Assembly (NCBI GenBank): GCA_023301725.1
Contig: JALZUD010000043.1
Span: 31,163-95,162 of the forward strand
Direction of reading: 5' to 3'
Source of the DNA: Granulosicoccus sp.
Lineage (GTDB): Bacteria > Pseudomonadota > Gammaproteobacteria > Granulosicoccales > Granulosicoccaceae
DNA length: 64,000 bases
Shown here one piece after another: positions 37,742-46,983 of the stretch. Every line of letters starts with the position of its first letter. Within the stretch, counting starts at the first letter, position 1. A program made the translations under genes and the position numbers. Under the pieces are notes generated by a model. The model was given only the letters and a program-made list of their open reading frames with translations. It searched no databases and was not told the DNA's origin.

Positions 37742-37842
37742 GTACGATAGGGTATCAACGCTAACCCTCAACGCATTTTTACCGTTATCAACGGCGTGAA
37801 TATTTTCACTAACGCATCACTGACACACTAGGCGCTCAAACA

Positions 37843-38529
37843 ATGGCCGAAGAAATAGACCCCTCAAAACTGGAAATTGCCGATGAGTTGATCGCTGAAC
37901 GCCGTTCAGCAGATCCCGGGCAATTACCCGATGACATGCCCCCCCTGCATCGAAAGATCATCGGCTTCATTGACACTATGAACAACTATGTAGGCCTTAT
38001 AGTCTGCTGGTTTCTTGTACCGCTGTGCGCGGCGATGGTGTACGAAGTCATCGCTCGCAAGTATGGAATATCACCCACTGGCTGGTACGAAGAGCTGGTC
38101 AGGATTTTCACCAACCCTGAAGCGCCAAGCCAACTTCAACCAGCACCCACGCTATGGGCCTACGATGTGAGCCGCATGCTGTACGGCTCCATGTTCATGC
38201 TAGGTGCCGGATACGCCTTATCAAAAGGTGTGCATATTCGCGCCGACTTTATCTACCGTAACTGGTCTGATCGAACACAGGGCATCGTTGATTTGTTTCT
38301 GTACATAACGCTCTATTTTGTCGCTATGGGTTTCTTGTTCTGGTACGGCGCTGAATACGCCTGGAATGCTTGGTCACGCGGAGAACGCGCTATGGATACA
38401 GCTTGGATGCCGCAGCTCGGACCTATCCGTTCGGCAATACCGATCGGTGCATTTTTATTGTTCATGCAGGGCATTTCTGAATCCCTGAAATGCTGGTATG
38501 CAGTAACTAAAGGGAGATGGCCAGTATGA
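37843..38529 (+). CDS. dctQ: TRAP transporter small permease (DctQ family)
   Basis: A 228-residue protein with four membrane helices ('GLIVCWFLVPLCAAMVYEVIARK', 'SMFMLGAGYALSKGVHIRADFIYR', 'IVDLFLYITLYFVAMGFLFWYGAEY', 'AIPIGAFLLFMQGISESLK'). It has the DctQ loop between helices and the insert 'FTNPEAPSQLQPAPTLWAYDVSR' seen in the larger DctQ branch linked to DctM of the mannitol/chloroaromatic type. Its last codons overlap the dctM start by 4 bp. Confidence 0.92.
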   Translation: MAEEIDPSKLEIADELIAERRSADPGQLPDDMPPLHRKIIGFIDTMNNYVGLIVCWFLVPLCAAMVYEVIARKYGISPTGWYEELVRIFTNPEAPSQLQPAPTLWAYDVSRMLYGSMFMLGAGYALSKGVHIRADFIYRNWSDRTQGIVDLFLYITLYFVAMGFLFWYGAEYAWNAWSRGERAMDTAWMPQLGPIRSAIPIGAFLLFMQGISESLKCWYAVTKGRWPV

Positions 38530-39893
38530 GTCCTGAAATTATTGGCCTATACATGATTGGGGCGATGCTATTCGCCATATTCATCGGCTTTCCTATCTCG
38601 TTTACGTTGATCTTCCTTGGCACAGTGTTTGGCTACTGGGGCTTTGGTCAACTCACTTTCTATCTCGAGATGCTGCAGTTCAACAGCGCCATGATGGAAC
38701 AAACACTAACGGCTGTGCCTCTGTTTATATTCATGGGCATCTTGATGGAACAAGCAGGCCTGATGGAGCGGCTATTCACGGCGATCCAGCTCATGCTGTC
38801 TCGTGTACGTGGCTCTCTTTTCATCGCTGTGCTGTTTGTGTCCACCATCTTTGCTGCGGCCACCGGTATTGTTGGAGCCTCTGTCACGATCTTAGGCATC
38901 ATGGCGGCCAAAACCATGAATCGTAGCGGCTATGATGTTCAGCTTTCAGCCGGTGCAATCACCGCTGGCGGCACCTTAGGCATCCTGATACCACCGAGCA
39001 TCATGCTAGTTGTTATGGGCCCCATACTAGAAGTACCGGTTACTGACTTGTTTGCTGCTGCCATTATTCCTGGCATGATGATGGCCATACTCTATGTAGG
39101 CTATGCACTCACCCGATGCGCTCTCAACCCTTCATTAGGCCCACCGCTTCCTGAAGAGTACCGAGCTGGATCTATGTGGATCATCGTTCGAGAATTCTCA
39201 TTGGGCCTCTTACCACCTGCCGTGCTGGTTGGCTCGGCCTTAGGTAGTATTCTTCTTGGCCTTGCTACGCCGACAGAGGGCGCTGCAATGGGTGCATTCG
39301 GATCCTTCTTGCTCACCATTGCCTACCGAAAACTGTCGTTCAAAAAATTCAATGAAGCTCTGATCAAGACACTGGAAATATCAGTTCTGATCTTGTTCCT
39401 AGTAGCTGCTTCTAACTTTTTTGGCGCTGTATTTTCAAAGCTAGGCACACCCGCCATGCTGACCGAATTTCTGCTGACGCTAGACTATTCGCCATACGTG
39501 ATTTTGTTCATCATCATGGCGCTCATATTCTTGCTGGGTTGGCCTTTGGAATGGGTGCCTATTGTTCTGATCATTGTGCCTATCCTGTTACCGTTGGTTG
39601 AGAGCTTGGAATTCACAGGGATTTTGGCTGATACTCAAAACCGACTGATATGGTTTGGCATACTGGTGGCGGTGAATCTGCAAACCGCCTGGCTTTCCCC
39701 GCCGGTGGCACTCAGCGCCTATTTTCTCAAGGGTGTGGTGCCTGAGTGGGATCTGAAAGACATCTACCTAGGCATGATGCAATTCATGGTTATCCAGCTT
39801 CTTGGACTGATCCTGATCATCACCTTCCCGATGATTGCACTGTGGTTGCCTGGTTACTTTGATGCACAAGCAGCGGCGGCACTCGCCCAATGA
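38526..39893 (+). CDS. dctM: TRAP transporter large permease (DctM family)
   Basis: The large TRAP permease, about 455 residues with twelve or so membrane helices; it couples uptake to a sodium gradient. Start is set at ATG 38526 because AGGGAG (38511-38516) is 9 bp upstream and the ATGA overlap with the dctQ stop is typical of coupling; ATG 38517 would abut that site. Family motifs include 'TAVPLFIFMGILMEQAG', 'AAATGIVGASVTILGIMA', 'AGAITAGGTLGILIPPSIMLVV' and 'TPTEGAAMGAFG'. It overlaps the dehydrogenase gene by 4 bp. Confidence 0.94.
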   Translation: MSPEIIGLYMIGAMLFAIFIGFPISFTLIFLGTVFGYWGFGQLTFYLEMLQFNSAMMEQTLTAVPLFIFMGILMEQAGLMERLFTAIQLMLSRVRGSLFIAVLFVSTIFAAATGIVGASVTILGIMAAKTMNRSGYDVQLSAGAITAGGTLGILIPPSIMLVVMGPILEVPVTDLFAAAIIPGMMMAILYVGYALTRCALNPSLGPPLPEEYRAGSMWIIVREFSLGLLPPAVLVGSALGSILLGLATPTEGAAMGAFGSFLLTIAYRKLSFKKFNEALIKTLEISVLILFLVAASNFFGAVFSKLGTPAMLTEFLLTLDYSPYVILFIIMALIFLLGWPLEWVPIVLIIVPILLPLVESLEFTGILADTQNRLIWFGILVAVNLQTAWLSPPVALSAYFLKGVVPEWDLKDIYLGMMQFMVIQLLGLILIITFPMIALWLPGYFDAQAAAALAQ

Positions 39894-40894
39894 AAGCGCT
39901 AGTGTATACAGGCACGCAGGCGATGGCTTTTCGTGAAGAGCCAACGCCTGTTGCAGCCCCTGGTGAGTCACTGATCAATATCGAAGCCTCGGGCATCTGC
40001 GGTTCTGACATGCATGCCTGGCATGGCCACGATGCCAGGCGCGTTCCCCCCATGATTCTCGGTCACGAGTTGGCAGGGGTTGTTGAAGGTGGTGAGCAAC
40101 ACGGACAACGTGTTGCGATCAACCCGCTAATCACGTGTGGACTCTGTCGAGATTGCCGTGCAGGCCTGCCTAATCTTTGTGCCAAGCGAGATCTTCTAGG
40201 GCTTGGTCGAGCAGGAGGGTATGCGCAAGTTATCAGTGCACCCAATGCCAATCTGTTTGCCATACCTGAGTCGCTGTCTTCGGTTCATGCCAGCTTGATG
40301 GAGCCTACTGCGGTCTCCTTGCACGCTGTTCATCTGGCTGAAAAAGTACTTAGTCGTCCCATATCAGAATGCCGAACCTTGGTCATCGGAGGTGGCGCGA
40401 TAGGCGCTCTTGCAGCGCTAATACTTCAACACAAAGGCGCACGGCATATCAGCATTGCCGAAACCAGCCAGTTGCGACGTGACAGCCTGGCGTCCATGTG
40501 TAATGCAAATGTGTACGACCCATTAGCTTCTCAACCGGCTAAATCACCCGTGGTTACAGGTGGCTTCGAATTGGTCATCGATGCAGTAGGCAGCGGCGCC
40601 ACACGCAGGGCTGCAAGCGATCTGGCCAGAACGGGCGGTGTTATCTCACACATAGGCTTGCAAGATAACGAGCCCGGACTGGACACTCGGCGGTTAACGT
40701 TACAAGAAATCACTTTTATCGGGAACTACACGTATAACATGAGTGACCTTCAGGCTGCACTGGATATGCTGGCCGAGGGAGCTGTCGGGGACCTGAACTG
40801 GGTGGAAACCAGACCACTAAGCGAAGGTGCCAACGCGTTCAACGATATACACAATTCGCAAACCGCTGCCCCAAAGATAGTATTATTGCCCTAA
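39890..40894 (+). CDS. Zinc-dependent alcohol/polyol dehydrogenase (MDR family)
   Basis: A 334-residue medium-chain dehydrogenase. Catalytic zinc ligands are in 'GICGSDMHAWHGH' and 'ILGHELAGVV'; the structural zinc site has four Cys in 'CGLCRDCRAGLPNLC'. The NAD-binding Gly motif is 'VIGGGAIGALAALI'. The short length and 'LLGLGRAGGYAQ' suit sorbitol/threonine/galactitol-phosphate-type dehydrogenases. Its ATGA overlap with dctM suggests it oxidises the compound imported by the TRAP system or a product of it; this is inference from position. Confidence 0.9.
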   Translation: MKALVYTGTQAMAFREEPTPVAAPGESLINIEASGICGSDMHAWHGHDARRVPPMILGHELAGVVEGGEQHGQRVAINPLITCGLCRDCRAGLPNLCAKRDLLGLGRAGGYAQVISAPNANLFAIPESLSSVHASLMEPTAVSLHAVHLAEKVLSRPISECRTLVIGGGAIGALAALILQHKGARHISIAETSQLRRDSLASMCNANVYDPLASQPAKSPVVTGGFELVIDAVGSGATRRAASDLARTGGVISHIGLQDNEPGLDTRRLTLQEITFIGNYTYNMSDLQAALDMLAEGAVGDLNWVETRPLSEGANAFNDIHNSQTAAPKIVLLP

Positions 40895-40918
40895 TTCCTA
40901 GCTTGGTAGGACGCACCG

Positions 40919-41737
40919 ATGCAGAAATCACTTGCACCATCTAATAACAGAGCGATGAGTACAGTAGCCATTGACACAAGCAAGATGGCTTTCCATCGCA
41001 CTGTTCGCCTAACAACGCTCTTCCTCGCCACCTTGGCAGTGGCACCCAGCGCATCTGCATTGGAATTTCAATGTGAAGTACCGGGAGACACCCGATATAT
41101 ACGCGTTGATATACCCGGGGAAGAGTATTTGTGTGAAGTCAGCGTTACGTACAAAGAGACGGGTGTGCGCGAGGTCAAATGGCATGCCAGCAATGACAGC
41201 CTCTTTTGTTCAGCCCGAGCATACGAAATGGCTGACAAATACGAATCAGCCTGGAACTACGAATGTTCCACGTGGCCCGACAGAGACGGGATAGACCTAC
41301 TCTCAGCCACTCAGCGCACTATTCTCGATCAGAGAATAAAAAGCTTGAGCGCGCAGGGACGCGATTCACAACCACCTTTTACCATCAAGTCGATCAAGGC
41401 CACTGCTAGCACTCCACTCGACAAGCAGCCCGGTAAATTGGCTTTGCAATTTTTTACTGACAACGGTGATTTCACAGAAATAATCGACGACCAAACCTAT
41501 ACATGGACAGTGCAAACAACCATCATTGATCTTGCATCCCAAATCAATGGCGGGGAATCACCCGAATATGCCCTCATTAACGCCATTGACGACAGCAGCA
41601 CCTTGGAGGTGTATACCCAATTATCTGAGGACAATGCAGCCTGTTACGGCTCTCAGCTGCTGAGTGTGGTAGGCAGTTCAGGAGCAACCGAAGCGCGTTC
41701 ACCACATCAATATGTGTGTGACAACCTCGCAGAATAA
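40919..41737 (+). CDS. Secreted protein of unknown function
   Basis: The 272-residue product starts at ATG 40919, with TAGGA 7 bp upstream. The N-terminus is long, but residues about 24-48 form a signal peptide ending A-S-A-L-E. The mature protein has six Cys, several in the first half ('FQCEVPGD', 'YLCEVSVTY', 'SLFCSARAYE', 'NYECSTWPD'), consistent with disulfides in the periplasm. A C-terminal beta-rich half holds 'NAACYGSQLLSV' and 'HQYVCDN'. No family is recognised. It follows the dehydrogenase gene by 24 bp and may share its transcript. Confidence 0.7.
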   Translation: MQKSLAPSNNRAMSTVAIDTSKMAFHRTVRLTTLFLATLAVAPSASALEFQCEVPGDTRYIRVDIPGEEYLCEVSVTYKETGVREVKWHASNDSLFCSARAYEMADKYESAWNYECSTWPDRDGIDLLSATQRTILDQRIKSLSAQGRDSQPPFTIKSIKATASTPLDKQPGKLALQFFTDNGDFTEIIDDQTYTWTVQTTIIDLASQINGGESPEYALINAIDDSSTLEVYTQLSEDNAACYGSQLLSVVGSSGATEARSPHQYVCDNLAE

Positions 41738-41773
41738 CAAGCCGCTATTGAGCAACAATAAATCCACACCCTC

Positions 41774-42112
41774 CTAGGCTAGGCGACTCCCGTCAGGTAC
41801 ACGCTCAAGAGGGGCTACCAAAACAACAGCGCCATCTTCGCGCACCATACCTGTCACAAGGCATTCAGACATGAACGGCCCGATCTGTTTTTTAGGGAAA
41901 TTAATAACAGCCATAACCTGCTGACCCACTAGATTATCCTTATTGTAAAGATCAGTGATTTGGGCACTTGAACGACGCGTACCAATAGCATCACCAAAAT
42001 CTATGGTTAACTTCCAGGCAGGCCTTCGCGCCTCTGGAAAGTCGTCTACCGCTGTGATTGTTCCAGCGCATAGCTGAACTTTCTCAAAGTCACTCCAATC
42101 AATCGTATCCAT
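41774..42112 (-). CDS. tRNA-binding domain protein, CsaA-like
   Basis: A 112-residue protein consisting of one OB-fold tRNA-binding domain, with 'FEKVQLCAGTITAVDDFPEARRPAWKLTIDFGDAIGTRRSSAQI' and 'LVGQQVMAVINFPKKQIGPFMSECLVTG'. This matches CsaA, proposed to act as an export-related chaperone in Bacillus; the same fold occurs in MetRS and PheRS but here it stands alone. Start is set at ATG 42112 as homologues begin there; an in-frame ATG at 42124 also exists. Confidence 0.9.
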   Translation of the reverse strand: MDTIDWSDFEKVQLCAGTITAVDDFPEARRPAWKLTIDFGDAIGTRRSSAQITDLYNKDNLVGQQVMAVINFPKKQIGPFMSECLVTGMVREDGAVVLVAPLERVPDGSRLA

Positions 42113-42217
42113 TATCCACTCCACAAAAAACGTATGGACGCTATCTTACGCCACAACATGTAGAGCTCGACCTGCAGCACATTTCACAAGCGACCCTAGT
42201 GGCGACCATGAACGCCG

Positions 42218-43996
42218 CTAGAGTGGCCACACCCAGAGTATTGTCGGCACGCTAATAAGAACAATCACGATTTCAAGTGGCAAACCCACTCGCCAATAGT
42301 CGCTGAACTTGTAACCACCCGGGCCCATCACCAGAGTATTGCACTGATGACCAATGGGCGTTAAAAATGCACACGATGCACCCACAGCCACTGCCATAAG
42401 AAACGGATCTACATTTACCTGCAGCGCCTCGGCCATAGCAATACTCAATGGCGCCATGACTAGTGCCGTAGCTGCATTATTTATAACATCAGATAGCAAC
42501 ATGGTCACTACCAGCAACAAGCCAAGTATGAGCGGCACAGACAGACCTTCAGTGACAGAAATCAAGGATTCAGCCACAAGCTGGGTCGTGCCAGTTGTCG
42601 TCAATGCATTGCCAACAGGTATCATCGCAGCTAATAGCACAATTACTGGCCAGTCAATATCATCGTAAATTTTTCTTACCGTGAGAATACCAGTAAGAAC
42701 ATACGCACCCACAGCAAGCACGAAAGCCACTGGCAAGCTAACCAGGCCAGCAATACCTGTCAGTATCGCCACACCAAAAATACCGCTCGCCAAAGCAATT
42801 TTACGGGTCCTGTTCAGATTAATAGGCCGTCGCATCAGTGGCCATAAACCCAGTATGCCAAAGTGCTGGTCAACCGAATCATTGTCGCCATGCAATAACA
42901 GCACATCGCCTTCCCGAAATACCTGCTGCCTAAGCCGTTGAGTTACTGGTCGGCCCTGTCTTGCCAAGCCCACCAAGGCGAGTGTTCGACCCGTTTGGCG
43001 ACGAATAAATTCAACTCCCTTCCCGACCAATGGCGAATCATTACGTACCACACCTTCCGCCATAATTTCGTTGTCGGGTGACGGCTGTATAAAGGTCGGT
43101 GATGCAGTACTGCGTAGCTCAAGCCCATGCTTGTTTAAAAATGATTTTAGATCGTCTGGATTCGCACGAAGAATCAGAATGTCTTCCTCGGCAACAAGAT
43201 AGTCCGCTCGAACTGCGCGTGCAAAGCGTCTTTTACCCGCCACGCCAATAACCTCTACGTTATCCTCATCCAAGCCATCAATATCACCCAACGACTTGCC
43301 CACTAGGGATGAGCTTGCCGGCACAAGAGCTTCAGTCAGGTATACCCCAGCATTGAGAGCCGACCCATCATCTTTGTACTCTAGACGTTCACGTGGCACT
43401 AGCCGCCAACCAATCAAGGTCACAAATGCAAATCCGACAATGGCAATGGGCAAACCCACAGGCGCAAAATCAAACATGCCAAAGGCCTCACCTGAGTAGT
43501 CGGCACGAATACTGGCAATAATGATGTTGGGCGGTGTGCCTATGAGCGTCATCATGCCACCTAGCAAGCTACCGAATGCCAATGGCATGAGTATGAGCCC
43601 CGGAGAGCGTTTGCGCTCTTTAGCGGTGGATATGGCGATGGGCAGCAACAACGCCAATGCGCCAACATTATTCATGAATGCCGAGGCAACCGTCACCACC
43701 GCCGTCAATGAGGCTATGTGTAAAATTGGCGTAGCAGTCAAATGACTAATACGACTCGCCACCTCGTCAACAACGCCGGCATCTCTGAGTGCGCTGCTGA
43801 TGATCAGAACAGCTGCAACCGTGACAACCGCCGGATGCCCGAAGCCCTCAAAGGCATTTTCGGCATCCACAAGCCCTGCCAACACGCAAGCCATCAAAGC
43901 GGACATTGCGACGAGATCGTAACGCCATCGGCCCCAGACAAAGGACAGCATGGTGATCACCAGAATACCGCTGATCAATAATTGAGAAGTGCTCAT
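42218..43996 (-). CDS. SLC13/DASS-type anion transporter with two RCK (TrkA-C) domains
   Basis: The 592-residue protein has about ten membrane helices in two sets that flank a cytoplasmic insert. The insert (about residues 205-375) holds two TrkA-C-like repeats: 'YLTEALVPASSSLVGKSLGDIDG' and 'VRNDSPLVGKGVEFIRRQTGRTLALVGLARQG', each ending in an '(D/G)ILLL' strand. The family motif 'GTPPNIIIAS' and 'IGHQCNTLVMGPGGYKFSDYWRVG' are those of sodium/sulfate or dicarboxylate symporters (SdcS/YfbS-type). Substrate is uncertain. It is divergent from the deacylase gene. Confidence 0.9.
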   Translation of the reverse strand: MSTSQLLISGILVITMLSFVWGRWRYDLVAMSALMACVLAGLVDAENAFEGFGHPAVVTVAAVLIISSALRDAGVVDEVASRISHLTATPILHIASLTAVVTVASAFMNNVGALALLLPIAISTAKERKRSPGLILMPLAFGSLLGGMMTLIGTPPNIIIASIRADYSGEAFGMFDFAPVGLPIAIVGFAFVTLIGWRLVPRERLEYKDDGSALNAGVYLTEALVPASSSLVGKSLGDIDGLDEDNVEVIGVAGKRRFARAVRADYLVAEEDILILRANPDDLKSFLNKHGLELRSTASPTFIQPSPDNEIMAEGVVRNDSPLVGKGVEFIRRQTGRTLALVGLARQGRPVTQRLRQQVFREGDVLLLHGDNDSVDQHFGILGLWPLMRRPINLNRTRKIALASGIFGVAILTGIAGLVSLPVAFVLAVGAYVLTGILTVRKIYDDIDWPVIVLLAAMIPVGNALTTTGTTQLVAESLISVTEGLSVPLILGLLLVVTMLLSDVINNAATALVMAPLSIAMAEALQVNVDPFLMAVAVGASCAFLTPIGHQCNTLVMGPGGYKFSDYWRVGLPLEIVIVLISVPTILWVWPL

Positions 43997-44095
43997 CGCT
44001 ACATTTGCTTAGGGGACACCGTTAAGGATAACAAGTACAGTAAGGCTCAAGGTGAAACGCGGCCCAGCACGCATCAAAATACAACAACAATCGCT

Positions 44096-45241
44096 ATGCT
44101 TCCAACACAAAAACTCTATAAAGCCGACATTGATCTGGCTGATGCTGACAAAAGTCCTGACCATGCTCTCGACTCTGCCACCAGCTCATCTACCGATAAT
44201 GTTCTCAACACCTCTCCCGATAACACCGCTCATAGTAGGTATTGGGACAGCGATTGCGCAAAGCTGAACATCGACATCAATCAGCCCGGCAAGCATCATG
44301 GACATTTATCGATACCATTGCCCGCCAACAAAATGGGGCTCGCACAACACAGAATTCCAGTTTGTGTGATCAATGGGCACCAAACTGGGCCCACAGTAAC
44401 GTTCATAGCCGGTGTCCATGGTGATGAACACGAAGGCTCGTTAACGCTTCACCGTCTGGCTCGCGAGCTAAACGCTGAGTCACTGCACGGTACGATCTAT
44501 CTGCTACCTGCCGTTAACATCAAGGGACTACAAACAGCACAACGGTGCAATCCTCTGGATCAACATAACATTGACTATGCATTTCCAGGCATTCAAGCCG
44601 GCACCCCTAGTGAACGTTTGGCCTTTGAAATAACGCAGCGATTTATCCAACCTGCCGAACTAATTGTTGATCTTCGCGAAGGTGGTAGCAACTTACAATT
44701 CATACCTAGTGCAGCTGTACGCTTTAACACCGATAAGCTTCTTGCTAAATCAAGTGAAGAATGCATGATTGCGTTTGGTGCACCCAACAGCCTGCGTTTG
44801 CCGACAAGTGCCTCTGACAATTGCCTACAGGCTACGGTCAACGCCATGCAAAAACAATATGTACAAACCGAGTTAGGCTGTGGCGCCGTCAGCTCAGTAC
44901 GTAGCCTAACCATTGCACACAGTGGTTGCCTGAACGTATTACGCCATAAAGGCATGCTCAAACAAGAACTTGAGCTGGCATCGACGCGACTGCTTGAAGT
45001 TCGTGACAACACGTATTACGTATACGCAACAGCTGATTCTCTTTACGAACCCAGAGTGCATCCGGGTGAAAACGTCTGGAGTCAGGAGCCGATGGGCATA
45101 CTGACACCCATCAACGACACAGGTAAAAATAGCACGCCAGTGCATTCATCAAGAGATGCCTGCTTACTGGCAACTCACCCGGGTGGTTATGTCCATGAAG
45201 GTCAGCTCCTAGCAATTCTTGCAGAAGAGGTACAAGCCTGA
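44096..45241 (+). CDS. Succinylglutamate desuccinylase/aspartoacylase family protein lacking a metal-ligand His
   Basis: The 381-residue protein belongs to the zinc carboxypeptidase-like AstE/ASPA family, nearest in pattern to the N-acetyl-diaminobutyrate deacetylase (DoeB) branch. The first two zinc ligands are in 'GVHGDEHEG' (H108, E111) and the catalytic Glu in 'TELGCG' (E259). The usual third ligand, in D-L-H-x-G-G, is Arg here (R194 in 'VDLREGGSNLQF'). The first 60 residues look disordered, so start is uncertain: ATG 44096 is used, but the frame is open to 43982. No ectoine genes are nearby. Confidence 0.85.
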   Translation: MLPTQKLYKADIDLADADKSPDHALDSATSSSTDNVLNTSPDNTAHSRYWDSDCAKLNIDINQPGKHHGHLSIPLPANKMGLAQHRIPVCVINGHQTGPTVTFIAGVHGDEHEGSLTLHRLARELNAESLHGTIYLLPAVNIKGLQTAQRCNPLDQHNIDYAFPGIQAGTPSERLAFEITQRFIQPAELIVDLREGGSNLQFIPSAAVRFNTDKLLAKSSEECMIAFGAPNSLRLPTSASDNCLQATVNAMQKQYVQTELGCGAVSSVRSLTIAHSGCLNVLRHKGMLKQELELASTRLLEVRDNTYYVYATADSLYEPRVHPGENVWSQEPMGILTPINDTGKNSTPVHSSRDACLLATHPGGYVHEGQLLAILAEEVQA

Positions 45242-45318
45242 CACTTCTTTAAAAATCAAGATATTTATTTTATACATACAATTCAGCCCAACAACAGATC
45301 ACCACAGCCAAGCAAAGT

Positions 45319-46182
45319 ATGTCGCCAACGAACACTACAGACAGCCCCACTGTATCTGTTGTCATTCCAACCCACAATCGTTTGCACACATTGCAGCGCG
45401 CAGTGAACTCTGTGTTGCAACAGACCTACCCCGTTGTCGAACTTATTGTTATTGATGATGGATCAACAGATGGCACAACCGATTGGCTGCGAACACAAAG
45501 CACTAGCATTAAAGCCCTTGTACAAAAAAACCATGGAGTTTCACATGCACGTAATCGCGGCATCGAACAAGCGCAGGGCGAATGGGTAGCGTTTCTTGAT
45601 AGTGATGACTATTGGCATGCTGACAAACTGCAACAACAGTTTGATGCACTACAAAATTTCCCTGAACACCGACTGTGTCATTGTGATGAAATCTGGATAC
45701 GCAACGGTAAACGTGTAAATCCAAAAAACAAACATAAAAAACTGGGAGGGAACATATTCGAACACTGTTTACCGCTGTGCGCAATTTCACCCTCAGCAAC
45801 CATTATTCACAGTGACGCATTTACACAACACGGCCTGTTTGATGAATCACTACCCGCTTGTGAGGATTACGATCTCTGGCTAAGAATCACAGCAATTGAG
45901 CCTGTGTGCTTTGTCGACAAAGCCTTGCTTACAAAAACTGGTGGTCACGATGATCAACTCTCCGCACGTTATGCCGTTATGGATCGTTTTCGTTTGCAGT
46001 CACTAGCCAAATTGCTTCGTAACAACACCTTAACTAAAGCGCAGTGGCAACTGGCTTACGCTACCTTTACAGCTAAGTGGCACATCGTGCACAACGGGGC
46101 TGTTAAGCACGACAACAAAAACTTGATAAACACACTCACTGGTGACTACGCTGATCTATTGGAAAAACCGCACTCAAACTGA
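45319..46182 (+). CDS. Family 2 glycosyltransferase
   Basis: A 287-residue GT-A fold glycosyltransferase. Motifs: 'VSVVIPTHNRLHTLQRAVNSVLQQTYP', nucleotide-binding 'IDDGSTDGT', the acceptor-metal 'FLDSDDYW' (DxD), and 'PACEDYDLWLRI' (ED motif near residue 190). It transfers a sugar from a nucleotide donor to an unknown acceptor, perhaps a surface glycan. It is isolated from other polysaccharide genes. An AT-rich 77-bp leader precedes it. Confidence 0.9.
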   Translation: MSPTNTTDSPTVSVVIPTHNRLHTLQRAVNSVLQQTYPVVELIVIDDGSTDGTTDWLRTQSTSIKALVQKNHGVSHARNRGIEQAQGEWVAFLDSDDYWHADKLQQQFDALQNFPEHRLCHCDEIWIRNGKRVNPKNKHKKLGGNIFEHCLPLCAISPSATIIHSDAFTQHGLFDESLPACEDYDLWLRITAIEPVCFVDKALLTKTGGHDDQLSARYAVMDRFRLQSLAKLLRNNTLTKAQWQLAYATFTAKWHIVHNGAVKHDNKNLINTLTGDYADLLEKPHSN

Positions 46183-46280
46183 CGCAATTAAAATCTGGTG
46201 CCGAAAATTCAAGTCAAATACACTATGCACTTAGACAGCCTTCATGGATAATCTAGGCTGATTACCTAGATGGCCTGTTT

Positions 46281-46658
46281 ATGTCCGCACTACTCTTTAA
46301 GCTTCGCCACGTTCCTGAAGATGAAGCTGAGGCTGTTCGCACGCTCCTCAACACCAACAACATTGAATGGTACGAGACCAACGCAGGCAACTGGGGCATT
46401 TCGATGCCTGGCATTTGGTCAAACAACGAACACCAAGTAGCCGATGCTATCGCTCTCATTGAGCAATACCAACAAAAACGTACGATCGCTCAGCGCAGTG
46501 AGTATGAAAAACAAAAGCAGCTAGGACAACAGGTGACATTGACACAACGCCTGTTGCAACATCCACTACAGTCGGCAGCGATAGTCATCTTTTGCGCATT
46601 TGTTCTGTTTGTGTCAATTCATCCATTTTTGCAAATGATCGGCTACTCACAGCAGTAG
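46281..46658 (+). CDS. DUF6164 family membrane protein
   Basis: A 125-residue protein matching, from memory, the small DUF6164 family: 'LLFKLRHVPEDEAEAVRTLLNTNNIEWYETNAGNWGISMPGIW'. The N-terminal half is a small alpha/beta domain; the middle is charged; one membrane helix lies at about residues 97-115 ('SAAIVIFCAFVLFVSIHPF'). Function is unknown. It stands alone. Confidence 0.75.
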   Translation: MSALLFKLRHVPEDEAEAVRTLLNTNNIEWYETNAGNWGISMPGIWSNNEHQVADAIALIEQYQQKRTIAQRSEYEKQKQLGQQVTLTQRLLQHPLQSAAIVIFCAFVLFVSIHPFLQMIGYSQQ

Positions 46659-46983
46659 GCCACCGCGCTAGCTCAAGCTCCTATCTCCCTTACACGTAAT
46701 CAGACGCCCTGTCCTTTCGGGCTTGTAATAGGTATTACTACCCAAGCTTTCCTATAATGTTGGCACGGATGGATTCTGATGTCTCAAACCTTCACACTTT
46801 GTAGCGCGCCAGCGCCGTGCTGAAATTTCATAGCGGGTCTGTGCACGAAAGTGAATCTCACTACAGTGCAGTGTTGCACAACTTCTTCGGAAGCGTGCAG
46901 GCCTCATGACGTACTAAATCACCCACTTCCGAGCTGCGGTCTTGATCTCAGCTTGCCACCAGAATAAGAATTAAGAGAATATT
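46659..46983 (+). promoter_or_regulatory. Upstream region of the GH16 gene: -10 element and inverted repeats
   Basis: This 325-bp gap holds a perfect TATAAT (46753-46758) without a good -35, so it may need an activator. Downstream lie two inverted repeats: AGTGA-ATC-TCACT (46850-46862) and GTGCA-GTGT-TGCAC (46866-46879). They sit between the -10 and the start codon and could be operator sites or leader hairpins. A short GCCC/GGGC hairpin (46706-46722) may end the upstream gene. Confidence 0.4.
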
